A stretch of DNA of 64,000 nt, from assembly GCF_946482605.1 (NCBI RefSeq), contig NZ_CAMLSE010000032.1, forward strand, positions 1-64,000, in the 5' to 3' direction. The notes under the pieces were generated by a model. It was not told the origin of the DNA and searched no databases. It saw only the letters and a list, made by a program, of their open reading frames with translations. This stretch comes from an uncultured Dyadobacter sp. GTDB taxonomy: Bacteria; Bacteroidota; Bacteroidia; Cytophagales; Spirosomataceae. How positions within the stretch are numbered: the first letter of the stretch is position 1; each line of letters starts with the position of its first letter. The position numbers were made by a program, and so were the translations under genes. Of the stretch, positions 10,301 through 17,829 are shown piece by piece.

Positions 10301-10740
10301 CCAAGACTGTGCAGGACTTGTTTCCGGCCGAGCTGCTCGCAGGGGCGGTGGAAAAGTCGGTCAACTACCTGGAATCGGCCATAGCGGTCAACGATGGCAA
10401 GGGGCATTTCAAGGTCATCCCGCTTCCGTACATGGTGCAGTTCTCCTGTCTCAATGCCATTGAAACCGCGGATGTGAACCAGGATGGCCGACCTGACCTG
10501 GTTGTAGGCGGCAACTTCACGCATTTCATACCGCAGCTCGGAAGCCTGGACGCATGCCGCGGTAATGTCCTGATCAACAAAGGCAACATGCAGTTTGACG
10601 TGCTGCTCGCCAACCGCAGCGGGTTGGTAATGGATGGAGAAGTAAAGCAAATCAGTCCGATTGAAATCCAGGGAAGTCCTTATCTCATCGGGCTCATCAA
10701 TAATGCAGTGCCCGCGCTGTACAAAATCAACAAACTGTAA
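7396..10740 (+). CDS. FG-GAP/VCBS-repeat lipoprotein with ASPIC/UnbV domain (copy 1)
   Basis: The 1114-residue protein has a lipoprotein signal (lipobox TVSC, Cys24). Repeated calcium-binding blades of the form DxNxDGxxDxY occur throughout, for example DINNDGLPDIYF, DVNGDDLLDIYV, DLDNDGDLDLVV and DVNGDGTDDIYI, and predict integrin-alpha-like beta-propellers. An ASPIC/UnbV domain lies at about residues 538-600 (RAIGSKVAVYAGGQ, RGFQSSTEYPFTIGLG). These large surface or periplasmic proteins are commonly encoded next to SusC/SusD systems in Cytophagales; their role is not established, and carbohydrate or protein binding is an inference. It overlaps the upstream lipoprotein gene by 1 nt and lies 9 nt before its paralog at 10750. 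A double ATG is present (7396 and 7399). Confidence 0.92.
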   Translation: MMRRSAISVLKRVIPFLLFLTVSCKEKNEDAPGLFEELNASETGIDFVNKVEDREDINIFNYRNFYNGGGVSIGDINNDGLPDIYFTANMGENKLYLNKGNWKFEDITAKAGVAEPDKWSTGVVMADVNGDDLLDIYVCNAGYQKFVNKQGNSLYINNGDLTFTESAAKYGLNETGYTTHAAFLDYDLDGDLDAYILNNSFIPVNTLNYANDRKLRAKDWPVKDFLKGGGAKLLRNDHGKFVDVSEEAGIYGSLIGFGLGVTVGDINGDLYPDIYICNDFYEKDYLYINQKDGTFSEELEKRVKHTSLASMGADMADINNDGYPELFVTDMLPRDEYRYKTTTSFENHYLFNLKKEKGFYNQYMQNSLQLNNQDGTFSEIANYSGVAASDWSWGALLFDADNDSKTDIYVCNGIFHDILDQDFIDFFANEVTQKMVMSGEKENMQNIIDRMPSTPIANNFFHNEGNLQFKEKAREFGFGKASFSNGAAYADLDNDGDLDLVVNNVNEPCFVYKNKSEAAKRKNHFVRLNLKGEGMNTRAIGSKVAVYAGGQVFSRQVNPSRGFQSSTEYPFTIGLGEINRIDSIRVLWPNRKLSRLTDVKPDTMLTFSIADANADFILPADQTRPMLSAVTGTGLGAHQENKYEDFYSERNIPVMLSQEGPRAAIGDVNGDGTDDIYICGGKEQGGQLYFQKGGKFVKSMQKAFTDLAGFEDTAATFFDADGDGDPDLVVGSGGNETLVSSPDLPTRLYLNDGKGNFTISIRALPPNSMNTAVIAPCDYDGDGDQDLFVGSRSVPREYGSSPTSYLYENDGKGIFKEVSKTIAPELGKIGMVRDASWLDVDGDRVKELVVAGDWMAPAVFRFTGGKFQKMQSGLEAYAGFWGCLKPVDLDGDGDEDIVLGNIGENFSLKASAGAPLKIWINDFNKNGTIEKVISKSVDTKDVPILLKREITTQFPFLKKKSIKHSEYATKTVQDLFPAELLAGAVEKSVNYLESAIAVNDGKGHFKVIPLPYMVQFSCLNAIETADVNQDGRPDLVVGGNFTHFIPQLGSLDACRGNVLINKGNMQFDVLLANRSGLVMDGEVKQISPIEIQGSPYLIGLINNAVPALYKINKL

Positions 10741-10749
10741 CCGTATTCA

Positions 10750-13700
10750 ATGCAATTCAAAAGGCTGTTTCGCATTTGTATCATTGTGGTCCTGACGGGC
10801 ATTTTTATGTCTTGTTCGAAGGAAAAAGACCGGCTGGATTACAGCTTTGAACTACTCACTTCAGAACGGACGGGAATTGATTTTTCAAATACGCTCAAAC
10901 CGACCCGGGATTTCAATATCTTCTATTATATGTACTTCTATAATGGGGGTGGGGTAGGTGCCGGCGATCTCAATAACGACGGCCTGATCGACCTATGTTT
11001 TTCTGCTAACCAGGAGCCTAACCGCATTTACCTGAATAAAGGAAAGTTGCAATTCGAAGATGTTACTTCCCAGGCCAATTTTAAGGGGGAGAAGGGTTGG
11101 TCAAACGGTGTGTCAGTGGTCGACATTAACCAGGATGGCATGCTCGATATCTACATCAGCCAGGTCGGGAATTTTGAGAACATGAAGGGGCACAACCTGC
11201 TTTTTGTCTGTCGTGAGATCACGAAGGAAGGGATTCCCGTTTACGATGAGCGCTCGAAAGAGTATGGGCTCGACCTGGTGGTGTTTGGGACGCAGGCGCT
11301 ATTCTTCGACTATGACCTGGATGGTGACCTCGACATGTTCCAGCTTAACCATTCCGTACACCAAAACGGGACATTCGGGCGACGCGACCTTTTTGCAAAT
11401 ACCTATCATCCGCTGGCGGGCGACAAGCTTTTCCGGAACAATGGAGGAAAGTTCGAAGAAGTCTCGCGTACGGCCGGTATTCACAGCTCTGCATTAGGGT
11501 ACGGCCTGGGTTTGGGAGTGGGGGATGTCAATTTCGACGGCTATCCAGATATGTACATCGGCAACGATTTCCACGAGAACGACTACCTGTATATCAATCA
11601 GAAAAACGGAACATTCAGCGATCAGACGGATTCGTCTCTCATGCACACGAGCCAGTTTTCAATGGGCGTCGATATTGGTGACCTGAATAATGATATTTTC
11701 CCAGAAATCGTGTCGCTCGATATGCTGCCTTCCGATTATGAAATCCTGAAAAAGTCGGAAGGCGAGGATATGTACAGCATTTTCCGGTACAAGATCAGGC
11801 AAGGCTATAATTACCAGTTTGCCAGGAACAACCTGCAATACAACAATGGAAATGGTACTTTCAGCGAAATGGGCATGTACGCGGGCGTGCACGCTACGGA
11901 CTGGTCATGGGCTGCGTTGTTTACCGACTTCGACAACGACGGCTTAAAGGACCTTTTCATTTCGAACGGTATTCCGAAGCGCATGAATGATACCGACTAC
12001 ATTCGGTTTGTGTCGGGAGATGTGGTCCAGGAAAAGATCAGGAACAAGAATTTCGATGAGAACGACCCGGGACTGGCGGACAAGCTGCCGGAGATCAAAC
12101 TACCGAATAAGTTTTTTGCAAATAAGGGAGATTTGTCTTTCGCGGAACTCTCCGGTAATATCCGGAACGACCAGGTTTCGTATTCCAATGGGGCGGTGTA
12201 TGCGGATCTGGACAACGACGGCGATCTCGATATGGTAACCAATAATATCAATGAAAAAGCATTTGTTTATGAAAATCTGAGCAATCAGAAGACTGTAAAA
12301 AATGATTACCTGCGGTTGTATCTCAAAGGCAAAAAGGGGAATCTGAATGCGATCGGCGCCAAATGCCTGGTTTTCAAGAAAGACAATGTGCTGAGCTATG
12401 AAAAATTCCCGGTGAGGGGTTTTCAGTCGAGTATGGAAGTACCTCTGCATATTGGTTTGGGCAAAAAAGCGGATGTGGACTCGGTGGTGGTCATCTGGCC
12501 CGACAATAGTTACCAGACACTGAAGGCCGCGGCATTGCATGATTCAATTTCGCTGACCTATCCCGAAAAGCTGCCGCTCTTCGACTATGCGCATTTTAAA
12601 GCAGCCCGGGCCGGCAGTTCGTATGCATTCGAGGACATTGCGGCCAGGCTAGGCATCGACGTAAAACACGAAGAAAATAACTTTATCGAGTTTGATCGTA
12701 ACTCGCTGATCCCCTTCGAGGTAACTGCCGAAGGGCCTGCGCTGGCCATTGCGGATATCAACCACGACGGGCTCGATGATGTGTATGTCGGTTCTTCCAA
12801 AATGCTGAAAAGCCATTTGTTCTTGCAAAAGCCCGACGGGAAGTTCGCGGAATCCATTCAGTCGGCGTTGGTGCGCGACAGCACCTACGAGGAAGTAGAC
12901 GCGGCCTGGGCCGATGTGAATCAAGACGGGCATGTGGATCTGCTGATTGCCACCGGGGGGAACGAATACAGCAATAATTCGCCCTACCAGATGCCGCGCA
13001 TTTACCTCAATGACGGCAAAGGGAACCTGAGCGCAAGGGAAAATGCCCTTACTAACATCTTCATTACAGCGTCCTGCATTGTCCCGTTTGATTTCACAGG
13101 AGACGGCATTACGGATCTTTTTATCGGCGGACGGGCGGTGCCGCTGAACTATGGCGAAATTCCCCGGTCTTATTTGCTGAAAAACGATGGAACGGGCAGG
13201 TTTACGGATGTGACAGGGCAGTATAGCAAAGAGCTGGCATCCATTGGCTATGTCAAGAGTGGAAAACTGGCGGATATGGACCGTGATGGTGATCAGGACC
13301 TGGTGCTGGCGCTGGAATGGGGAGGCATTTGCCTGATGCAGAATGACGGCAGGACGTTTACCAAAAAGATGATCACCGACAAGAAGGGCTGGTGGAATTT
13401 TGCCATGCCATATGATTTGGATGGCGACGGCGACCTCGACATCCTGGCCGGGAATCTCGGGCTGAATAGCCGCCTGAAAGCCAATGAAGCGCAACCCGTG
13501 AAAATGTATATCAATGATTTTGATGGTAATGGCAGAAAGGAGCCGATTCTCACCTCCTATCTCAACGGGGTCGAGGCTCTTTTTCCAACAAAACAGGAAA
13601 TGGAGAAGCAAATGCCTACGATCAGGAAAAAATATATCTATGCTGCGGAATTCGCCAAAGCCGGTCTGGGCGATCTCGTCGGGGACGAAAAATTGAAAAA

Positions 13701-14088
13701 TGCGCAGGTACTTACAGCCGACTATTTTCAGAATGCAGTATTGGTCAATGACGGGAAGGGCAATTTCACTATGAATCCCCTGCCGTTCCACGCGCAATGG
13801 GCGCCATTTTACGATGCGCATATCATCGATGCCAACGGCGATAAGCTGCCCGATGTGCTGCTGATGGGCAACTTCTACGATTGTAATATCCAGATGGGGC
13901 GCTACGATAGCGACTATGGCACGGTACTGATCAATACAGGTCAATGCACTTTCAAAGTCGGGCAGCTGAACAACCTGCCGGTCAGGGGGCAGGTGAAGAA
14001 ACTCCGCGAGATCCGACTGAAAAACGGAACGGCCATTGTTGCGGCCCGGAATGACGACAAGTTGGTGGCCATCAGCCGGAAAAAGTAG
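10750..14088 (+). CDS. FG-GAP/VCBS-repeat lipoprotein with ASPIC/UnbV domain (copy 2)
   Basis: This 1112-residue protein is collinear with the preceding gene product and nearly equal in length, so the pair arose by tandem duplication. It has a lipoprotein signal (lipobox FMSC, Cys22), calcium-loop blades (DLNNDGLIDLCF, DINQDGMLDIYI, DFDNDGLKDLFI, DLDNDGDLDMVT, DVNQDGHVDLLI) and an ASPIC/UnbV segment at about residues 534-596 (NAIGAKCLVFKKD, RGFQSSMEVPLHIGLG). The sequences are well diverged, so the duplication is old. Its stop codon TAG at 14086-14088 touches the stop codon of the convergent TonB receptor gene, leaving no intergenic space and no room for an intrinsic terminator. A 431-codon open antisense frame inside this gene is a composition artefact of the repeats. 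Confidence 0.92.
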   Translation: MQFKRLFRICIIVVLTGIFMSCSKEKDRLDYSFELLTSERTGIDFSNTLKPTRDFNIFYYMYFYNGGGVGAGDLNNDGLIDLCFSANQEPNRIYLNKGKLQFEDVTSQANFKGEKGWSNGVSVVDINQDGMLDIYISQVGNFENMKGHNLLFVCREITKEGIPVYDERSKEYGLDLVVFGTQALFFDYDLDGDLDMFQLNHSVHQNGTFGRRDLFANTYHPLAGDKLFRNNGGKFEEVSRTAGIHSSALGYGLGLGVGDVNFDGYPDMYIGNDFHENDYLYINQKNGTFSDQTDSSLMHTSQFSMGVDIGDLNNDIFPEIVSLDMLPSDYEILKKSEGEDMYSIFRYKIRQGYNYQFARNNLQYNNGNGTFSEMGMYAGVHATDWSWAALFTDFDNDGLKDLFISNGIPKRMNDTDYIRFVSGDVVQEKIRNKNFDENDPGLADKLPEIKLPNKFFANKGDLSFAELSGNIRNDQVSYSNGAVYADLDNDGDLDMVTNNINEKAFVYENLSNQKTVKNDYLRLYLKGKKGNLNAIGAKCLVFKKDNVLSYEKFPVRGFQSSMEVPLHIGLGKKADVDSVVVIWPDNSYQTLKAAALHDSISLTYPEKLPLFDYAHFKAARAGSSYAFEDIAARLGIDVKHEENNFIEFDRNSLIPFEVTAEGPALAIADINHDGLDDVYVGSSKMLKSHLFLQKPDGKFAESIQSALVRDSTYEEVDAAWADVNQDGHVDLLIATGGNEYSNNSPYQMPRIYLNDGKGNLSARENALTNIFITASCIVPFDFTGDGITDLFIGGRAVPLNYGEIPRSYLLKNDGTGRFTDVTGQYSKELASIGYVKSGKLADMDRDGDQDLVLALEWGGICLMQNDGRTFTKKMITDKKGWWNFAMPYDLDGDGDLDILAGNLGLNSRLKANEAQPVKMYINDFDGNGRKEPILTSYLNGVEALFPTKQEMEKQMPTIRKKYIYAAEFAKAGLGDLVGDEKLKNAQVLTADYFQNAVLVNDGKGNFTMNPLPFHAQWAPFYDAHIIDANGDKLPDVLLMGNFYDCNIQMGRYDSDYGTVLINTGQCTFKVGQLNNLPVRGQVKKLREIRLKNGTAIVAARNDDKLVAISRKK

Positions 14089-16473
14089 CTAAAAAGTGAA
14101 ATGGTAGGCGATAGTGGCAATAGGTGCCGCGAAAATGTTGAGCTGATAGCTTTTCGTGACCTTGTTCTCTGTTTTGAAAAACACTGAATAAGCGTTTTTT
14201 CGGGCGTAGATATTGTAAACCGAGAACGTCCAATGTCCATTCCATCGCCGTTTTTTCATGCTGGGATTGTAAATGTTCCAGGCGAAATCGAGGCGATGGT
14301 AGTCGGGAATGCGCTTGTTGTTTCGCTGATCGTAAAACGGGTACACATTGTTCTGGTAGTTGATAAAGCCCAGCGGCTCGGTGTAAGGCCTGCCGGTGCT
14401 GTATGCGAATGTGAAGCCGAACGAGTTATGACTGTCGATCGTCAGGTCTAGTGATGCATTGAAATTGTGTGGCTTGTCGTAGTTGGCGGGATACCAGTCG
14501 CCGTGGTTTACCAGCTCGATCAATGCAGCTCCCTCACGGACGACGTTGAGCGAACGCGCAAAAGTATAGTTGGCCCAGCCTTTTACATTGCCCTTCTTTT
14601 TAGATAACATTAATTCCACGCCATAGGACCTGTTTTTCCCCTGGACGAGCTGCGTTTCCGGAAACCGTTGCAGCAGGAAATTCGCTCCTGGTTTGTAGTC
14701 CATCATGTTTTTGGAAAAACGATAATACCCCTCCATCGAAAAGTCGAAAATGTCTTCCTTGAAAGATTGATAATAGCCAACGGTAAACAAATTACTGATC
14801 TGCGGCTTGATATGCTTGTCGCTCGTTTTCCAGCGCGAGGTAGGGATCGGCGTTGCCGTGTTGGACACGACCTGAATGTACTGTCGCATCAGATTGTAGC
14901 CGAATTTTAACGAAACGTGCTCCGCCAGCGCATAACGTATGCCCACACGGGGCTCAAAACCGCCATAGGATCCTGCAATCGCTCCCTTATCATACACCGT
15001 CGAGTCGGTCACGGAAAAATCATCTCTGGGCTGGCCGGGCTGATAATGCCGCACAACCGACGGCCCGATGGTCATAAACAGCGAATAGCGAAGCCCTGCA
15101 GACAATGCCAGCTTTTCGGACAAACTGATTTCGTCGTCGGCATACAAGGCAAGTTCCAACGCACGCTCGGAGGGTGTCCGGATGTAGTTCACCTGACTGC
15201 TCTGGCCGGGCAGTAATGTTCCGGGACTGATGCGGTATTGGGTGGCGATGATCCCCGTTTCGAATTTATGACGCGTATGCTGGTAGTTGATGTTGGATTT
15301 GAACTGCCGTTGCTCCACCGCCGATTCGAGCCTCACGATATTACCGCTTTCCTGCTCCCGGGTGCCGATGTCAGGTCTGTATCTGGCAAAAACTAAGGAA
15401 GTCTGGACATTCAGCCGGGGTGAGAGCACATGCAGCCAACGCAGCATGGAGTTGGTGGTGACGTGCTTATAGTAAGTATCCGTGCCGATGACATTAGGCA
15501 GGTTGGTCAGGAGATCTGTTTTGAAATAGTCATTACTATAATAACCCATCCAGGTGAGCGTGTTTCTGTTATTGATTTTCCAGAAGGATTTAGCTGAAAG
15601 TTCGCCAAACCGGGCACTGATATTTTCCAGCCTTTTGTCGAGTTTAGGAAGAATGAAATCATTGAATGCACCCCTCCCGGCTACATAAATGCCTAATTTG
15701 CCTTTCACCACGGGTACATCCGCCATCAGGCTGTTGGATACCAGACTGATCCCTCCCGCCAGTTTCAGTTTTTCAAGATTGGGGTTTTTGGTCGAGATGT
15801 CCAGTACTGAGGCTACCCTACCGCCAAAGCGGGCCGGTACATTGCCCTTGTACAGGTCCAGATTGCTCACGGTGTTGGGAGGGATCACGGAAAAGAGCCC
15901 GAACATATGGGTAGGATTGAAAATGGGCGTATCGTCGAGCAGAATGAGCGTCTGGTCAGTGGTACCGCCGCGAATGTTGACACCATTGGATGCTTCGCCG
16001 ACGCTCGAAACGCCCGGCAGCATCTGAAGGCTCCGGAGAATATCGAGTTCCCCAAATGCGGAAGGCAGTTTTTCAAGTGTTTTGATATTGATCTGCAATG
16101 ACCCGAGGACAGGCTGCCGGACTGTCTGATCAAAACCCTTGCTGGTAATGAGCACCTCTTCCAGTTGGTTGGAGGTCGGTGAAAGCAGCACATCGAAATG
16201 CGCCTTTTCGGTCCCGGCCTTGATGAACGCCCGAAAAGTCTCATAACCCACATGCCGGATCACCAGCACATGATCACCTGCGGGCAGATCAACGGAAAAG
16301 CTGCCTTTTTCATTAACCCGTACCGCGGACCAGTTACGCCGGTAATCGATCACCACCGAAGCCTCTTTCAAAGGCAGCGAAGTAACCGAATCACGCACCA
16401 GCCCCGTCACGACAACCTGCGCAAACCCGCCATAACCGGCCACAAAAAACAGCACAAACAGATAAACCCGCAT
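14089..16473 (-). CDS. TonB-dependent receptor with CarboxypepD_reg-like N-terminus
   Basis: The 794-residue protein has a signal peptide (about residues 1-19, ending GGFAQ), a CarboxypepD_reg-like domain (VVTGLVRDSVTSLPLKEASVVI, about 20-105), a plug with LEEVLITSKG, SLQMLPGVSSVGEASNGVNIRGGTTDQTLILLDDTPIFNPTHMFGLFSVIPPN, and a 22-strand-type barrel ending in IATIAYHFTF. This is the receptor class that pairs with DUF4249 lipoproteins in Bacteroidota; that partner is encoded just upstream on the same strand, in the reverse of the usual order. Between them lies an unusual repeat array (16501-16620). The ligand is unknown. The stop codon abuts that of the convergent FG-GAP gene. Confidence 0.93.
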   Translation of the reverse strand: MRVYLFVLFFVAGYGGFAQVVVTGLVRDSVTSLPLKEASVVIDYRRNWSAVRVNEKGSFSVDLPAGDHVLVIRHVGYETFRAFIKAGTEKAHFDVLLSPTSNQLEEVLITSKGFDQTVRQPVLGSLQINIKTLEKLPSAFGELDILRSLQMLPGVSSVGEASNGVNIRGGTTDQTLILLDDTPIFNPTHMFGLFSVIPPNTVSNLDLYKGNVPARFGGRVASVLDISTKNPNLEKLKLAGGISLVSNSLMADVPVVKGKLGIYVAGRGAFNDFILPKLDKRLENISARFGELSAKSFWKINNRNTLTWMGYYSNDYFKTDLLTNLPNVIGTDTYYKHVTTNSMLRWLHVLSPRLNVQTSLVFARYRPDIGTREQESGNIVRLESAVEQRQFKSNINYQHTRHKFETGIIATQYRISPGTLLPGQSSQVNYIRTPSERALELALYADDEISLSEKLALSAGLRYSLFMTIGPSVVRHYQPGQPRDDFSVTDSTVYDKGAIAGSYGGFEPRVGIRYALAEHVSLKFGYNLMRQYIQVVSNTATPIPTSRWKTSDKHIKPQISNLFTVGYYQSFKEDIFDFSMEGYYRFSKNMMDYKPGANFLLQRFPETQLVQGKNRSYGVELMLSKKKGNVKGWANYTFARSLNVVREGAALIELVNHGDWYPANYDKPHNFNASLDLTIDSHNSFGFTFAYSTGRPYTEPLGFINYQNNVYPFYDQRNNKRIPDYHRLDFAWNIYNPSMKKRRWNGHWTFSVYNIYARKNAYSVFFKTENKVTKSYQLNIFAAPIATIAYHFTF

Positions 16474-16500
16474 AACCCAAAGTCATTCACCCATTTACTA

Positions 16501-16620
16501 ATTCCCCGTTCCACGGCGGCTCATCGCTCCGGCGACCCATTCACTCATTCACTCATTTACTCATTCACTCATTCCCCGTTCCACGGCGGCTCATTCAATC
16601 ATTCATTCATTCATTCACTC
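16501..16620. repeat. Octamer array with two 24-nt core repeats, inside an operon
   Basis: The spacer between the DUF4249 gene and the TonB receptor gene holds two identical 24-nt cores (16501-16524 and 16571-16594; start ATTCCCC, end GGCTCAT) embedded in degenerate tandem copies of CATTCACT/CATTTACT/CATTCATT. The 3' end of the DUF4249 reading frame, including its TGA stop at 16615-16617, lies in the array. A third, 20/24-identical core lies at 31158-31181 in the moa operon. Read in the direction of transcription here the array is (TGAATGAG)n, which presents TGA every 4 nt and so closes all three frames. Nature and function are unknown. Confidence 0.75.
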
Positions 16621-17829
16621 CACCCACCTCCACCCCCCCGGCAGAAACGGTGTTCTTGACCGGCTTTTCTTGCATATTGCCAGCGGGATGTACGGGCGTT
16701 CCGGAGAACGTTCTTCCAAAACCTGGTCCCGGTTGTGTATTGTTTTAAAAAGCTGGTTGAGTACAGCTTCATTGCGGATGTTCTTTCGCCAGAGCATCGT
16801 ACGGTATTCTGCCGTCGCGGAAGCGGTGAAGTATCCGATCACCAGCTCATTTTTATCATTTGTGTTCACGACGTTGCCCTGAATGGGAGCAGGAGGCGTA
16901 TCGGCCAGTGTGCCTGAGTTGACAGCCTGATCCTGGATCAGTTTCAGAAACCGGTATGCGCCCGGAGTCAAAGAGTTTTGTTGCAGGCTGACGAGGCAGG
17001 GGTTGGATTGCAGCAGCGGAATCTGTGCCACGAGCTTGTCTTTCTGGCTCTGGCCGTTCGTGTACACATCGGAGTAAATGTTGATGCCATTGCTGTAAAA
17101 GATATCCCAGCACAGATCCTCACAAGAGTAATCAAAAACGCTGTTGAAAGGCATCGTGAGATCCTTGAAGCAGTCACCGTCGACGCCATTTTCGGTGTCG
17201 AAAAGGTAATATTTCCCCTGGTTGCAGGTGGCACAGGTTTTCTGCACTTCCCAAAGCGTCCATTGCCAGCGGTAGAAATTCTGCTCACCTGCGGGATCGT
17301 CGAAATCCAGATATATGTCGTTGCTGGGCGTAAAATCGCCGTAGTATTCAGAAAGCTTTGGTATGCCCTTGGGATTAAAAACGTCATATGCCCGTGTTAC
17401 CGGCGGGACCGGCAACATCTTTTCGACTCCCGACTCGTAGCTTTTGCCATCCTCGGTAATGAATTGCAGCTGATAGGAATCACCGGTTTTGCCGCGGAAC
17501 GCCGGCGGAAGCTCGTAGATGCCGGATTCACTTTCCGTGAGCATTACCTGGACGGAGCCATTGACGATCAGTTTTGCTTTGGCGCCGGACAGGGGCAGAG
17601 TGGAAAGGCCTTTGGTCCAGATGGTTTGTGTGAATTCTGAGCTCTCACTTTTTGCGTCCGGATTGGTTTTGGATAGGGATATAAACTGAGGAACGTCCAT
17701 ATTGGTAATCACCCCATCGACCACGATGTACTCCTTTGTTGTCCCAAAGTCCACACTGAATGGCTCGACACACGCATTTGCGCAGGTTAAGAGAATCAGC
17801 AGCGCCGCCAATATCCGTTTTGTTACCAT
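16615..17829 (-). CDS. DUF4249 lipoprotein
   Basis: The 404-residue protein has a lipoprotein signal (lipobox ANAC, Cys20). The DUF4249 pattern is visible: EPFSVDFGTTKEYIVVDGVITN, then an Ig-like region with LPLSGAKAKLIVNGSVQVMLTESESGIYELPPAFRGKTGDSYQLQFITEDGKSYES. Several cysteines around residues 200-235 (CATCNQ, DCF, CEDLCWD) are likely disulfide-bonded. DUF4249 proteins are encoded beside TonB receptors and probably act as their surface-exposed partner; the function is inferred. The ATG at 17829 directly follows the TAG of the GH31 gene with no gap. The last 20 or so residues look non-conserved and are encoded at the edge of the repeat array, which supplies the stop codon. Confidence 0.88.
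   Translation of the reverse strand: MVTKRILAALLILLTCANACVEPFSVDFGTTKEYIVVDGVITNMDVPQFISLSKTNPDAKSESSEFTQTIWTKGLSTLPLSGAKAKLIVNGSVQVMLTESESGIYELPPAFRGKTGDSYQLQFITEDGKSYESGVEKMLPVPPVTRAYDVFNPKGIPKLSEYYGDFTPSNDIYLDFDDPAGEQNFYRWQWTLWEVQKTCATCNQGKYYLFDTENGVDGDCFKDLTMPFNSVFDYSCEDLCWDIFYSNGINIYSDVYTNGQSQKDKLVAQIPLLQSNPCLVSLQQNSLTPGAYRFLKLIQDQAVNSGTLADTPPAPIQGNVVNTNDKNELVIGYFTASATAEYRTMLWRKNIRNEAVLNQLFKTIHNRDQVLEERSPERPYIPLAICKKSRSRTPFLPGGWRWVE

Noticed and set aside
12649..13944. 431-codon open reading frame on the minus strand
   Set aside because: It lies wholly antisense to the FG-GAP gene; the repeated Asp/Asn/Gly codons keep the opposite frame open and the product (many Ile/His/Val runs) resembles no protein family.
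16501..16620. CRISPR-like repeat array
   Set aside because: Repeat units are 8 nt with no unique spacers of constant length and no cas genes nearby; two long cores do not make an array.
16978..17640. 220-codon plus-strand frame
   Set aside because: Antisense shadow of the DUF4249 gene, which has a lipobox and operon context.
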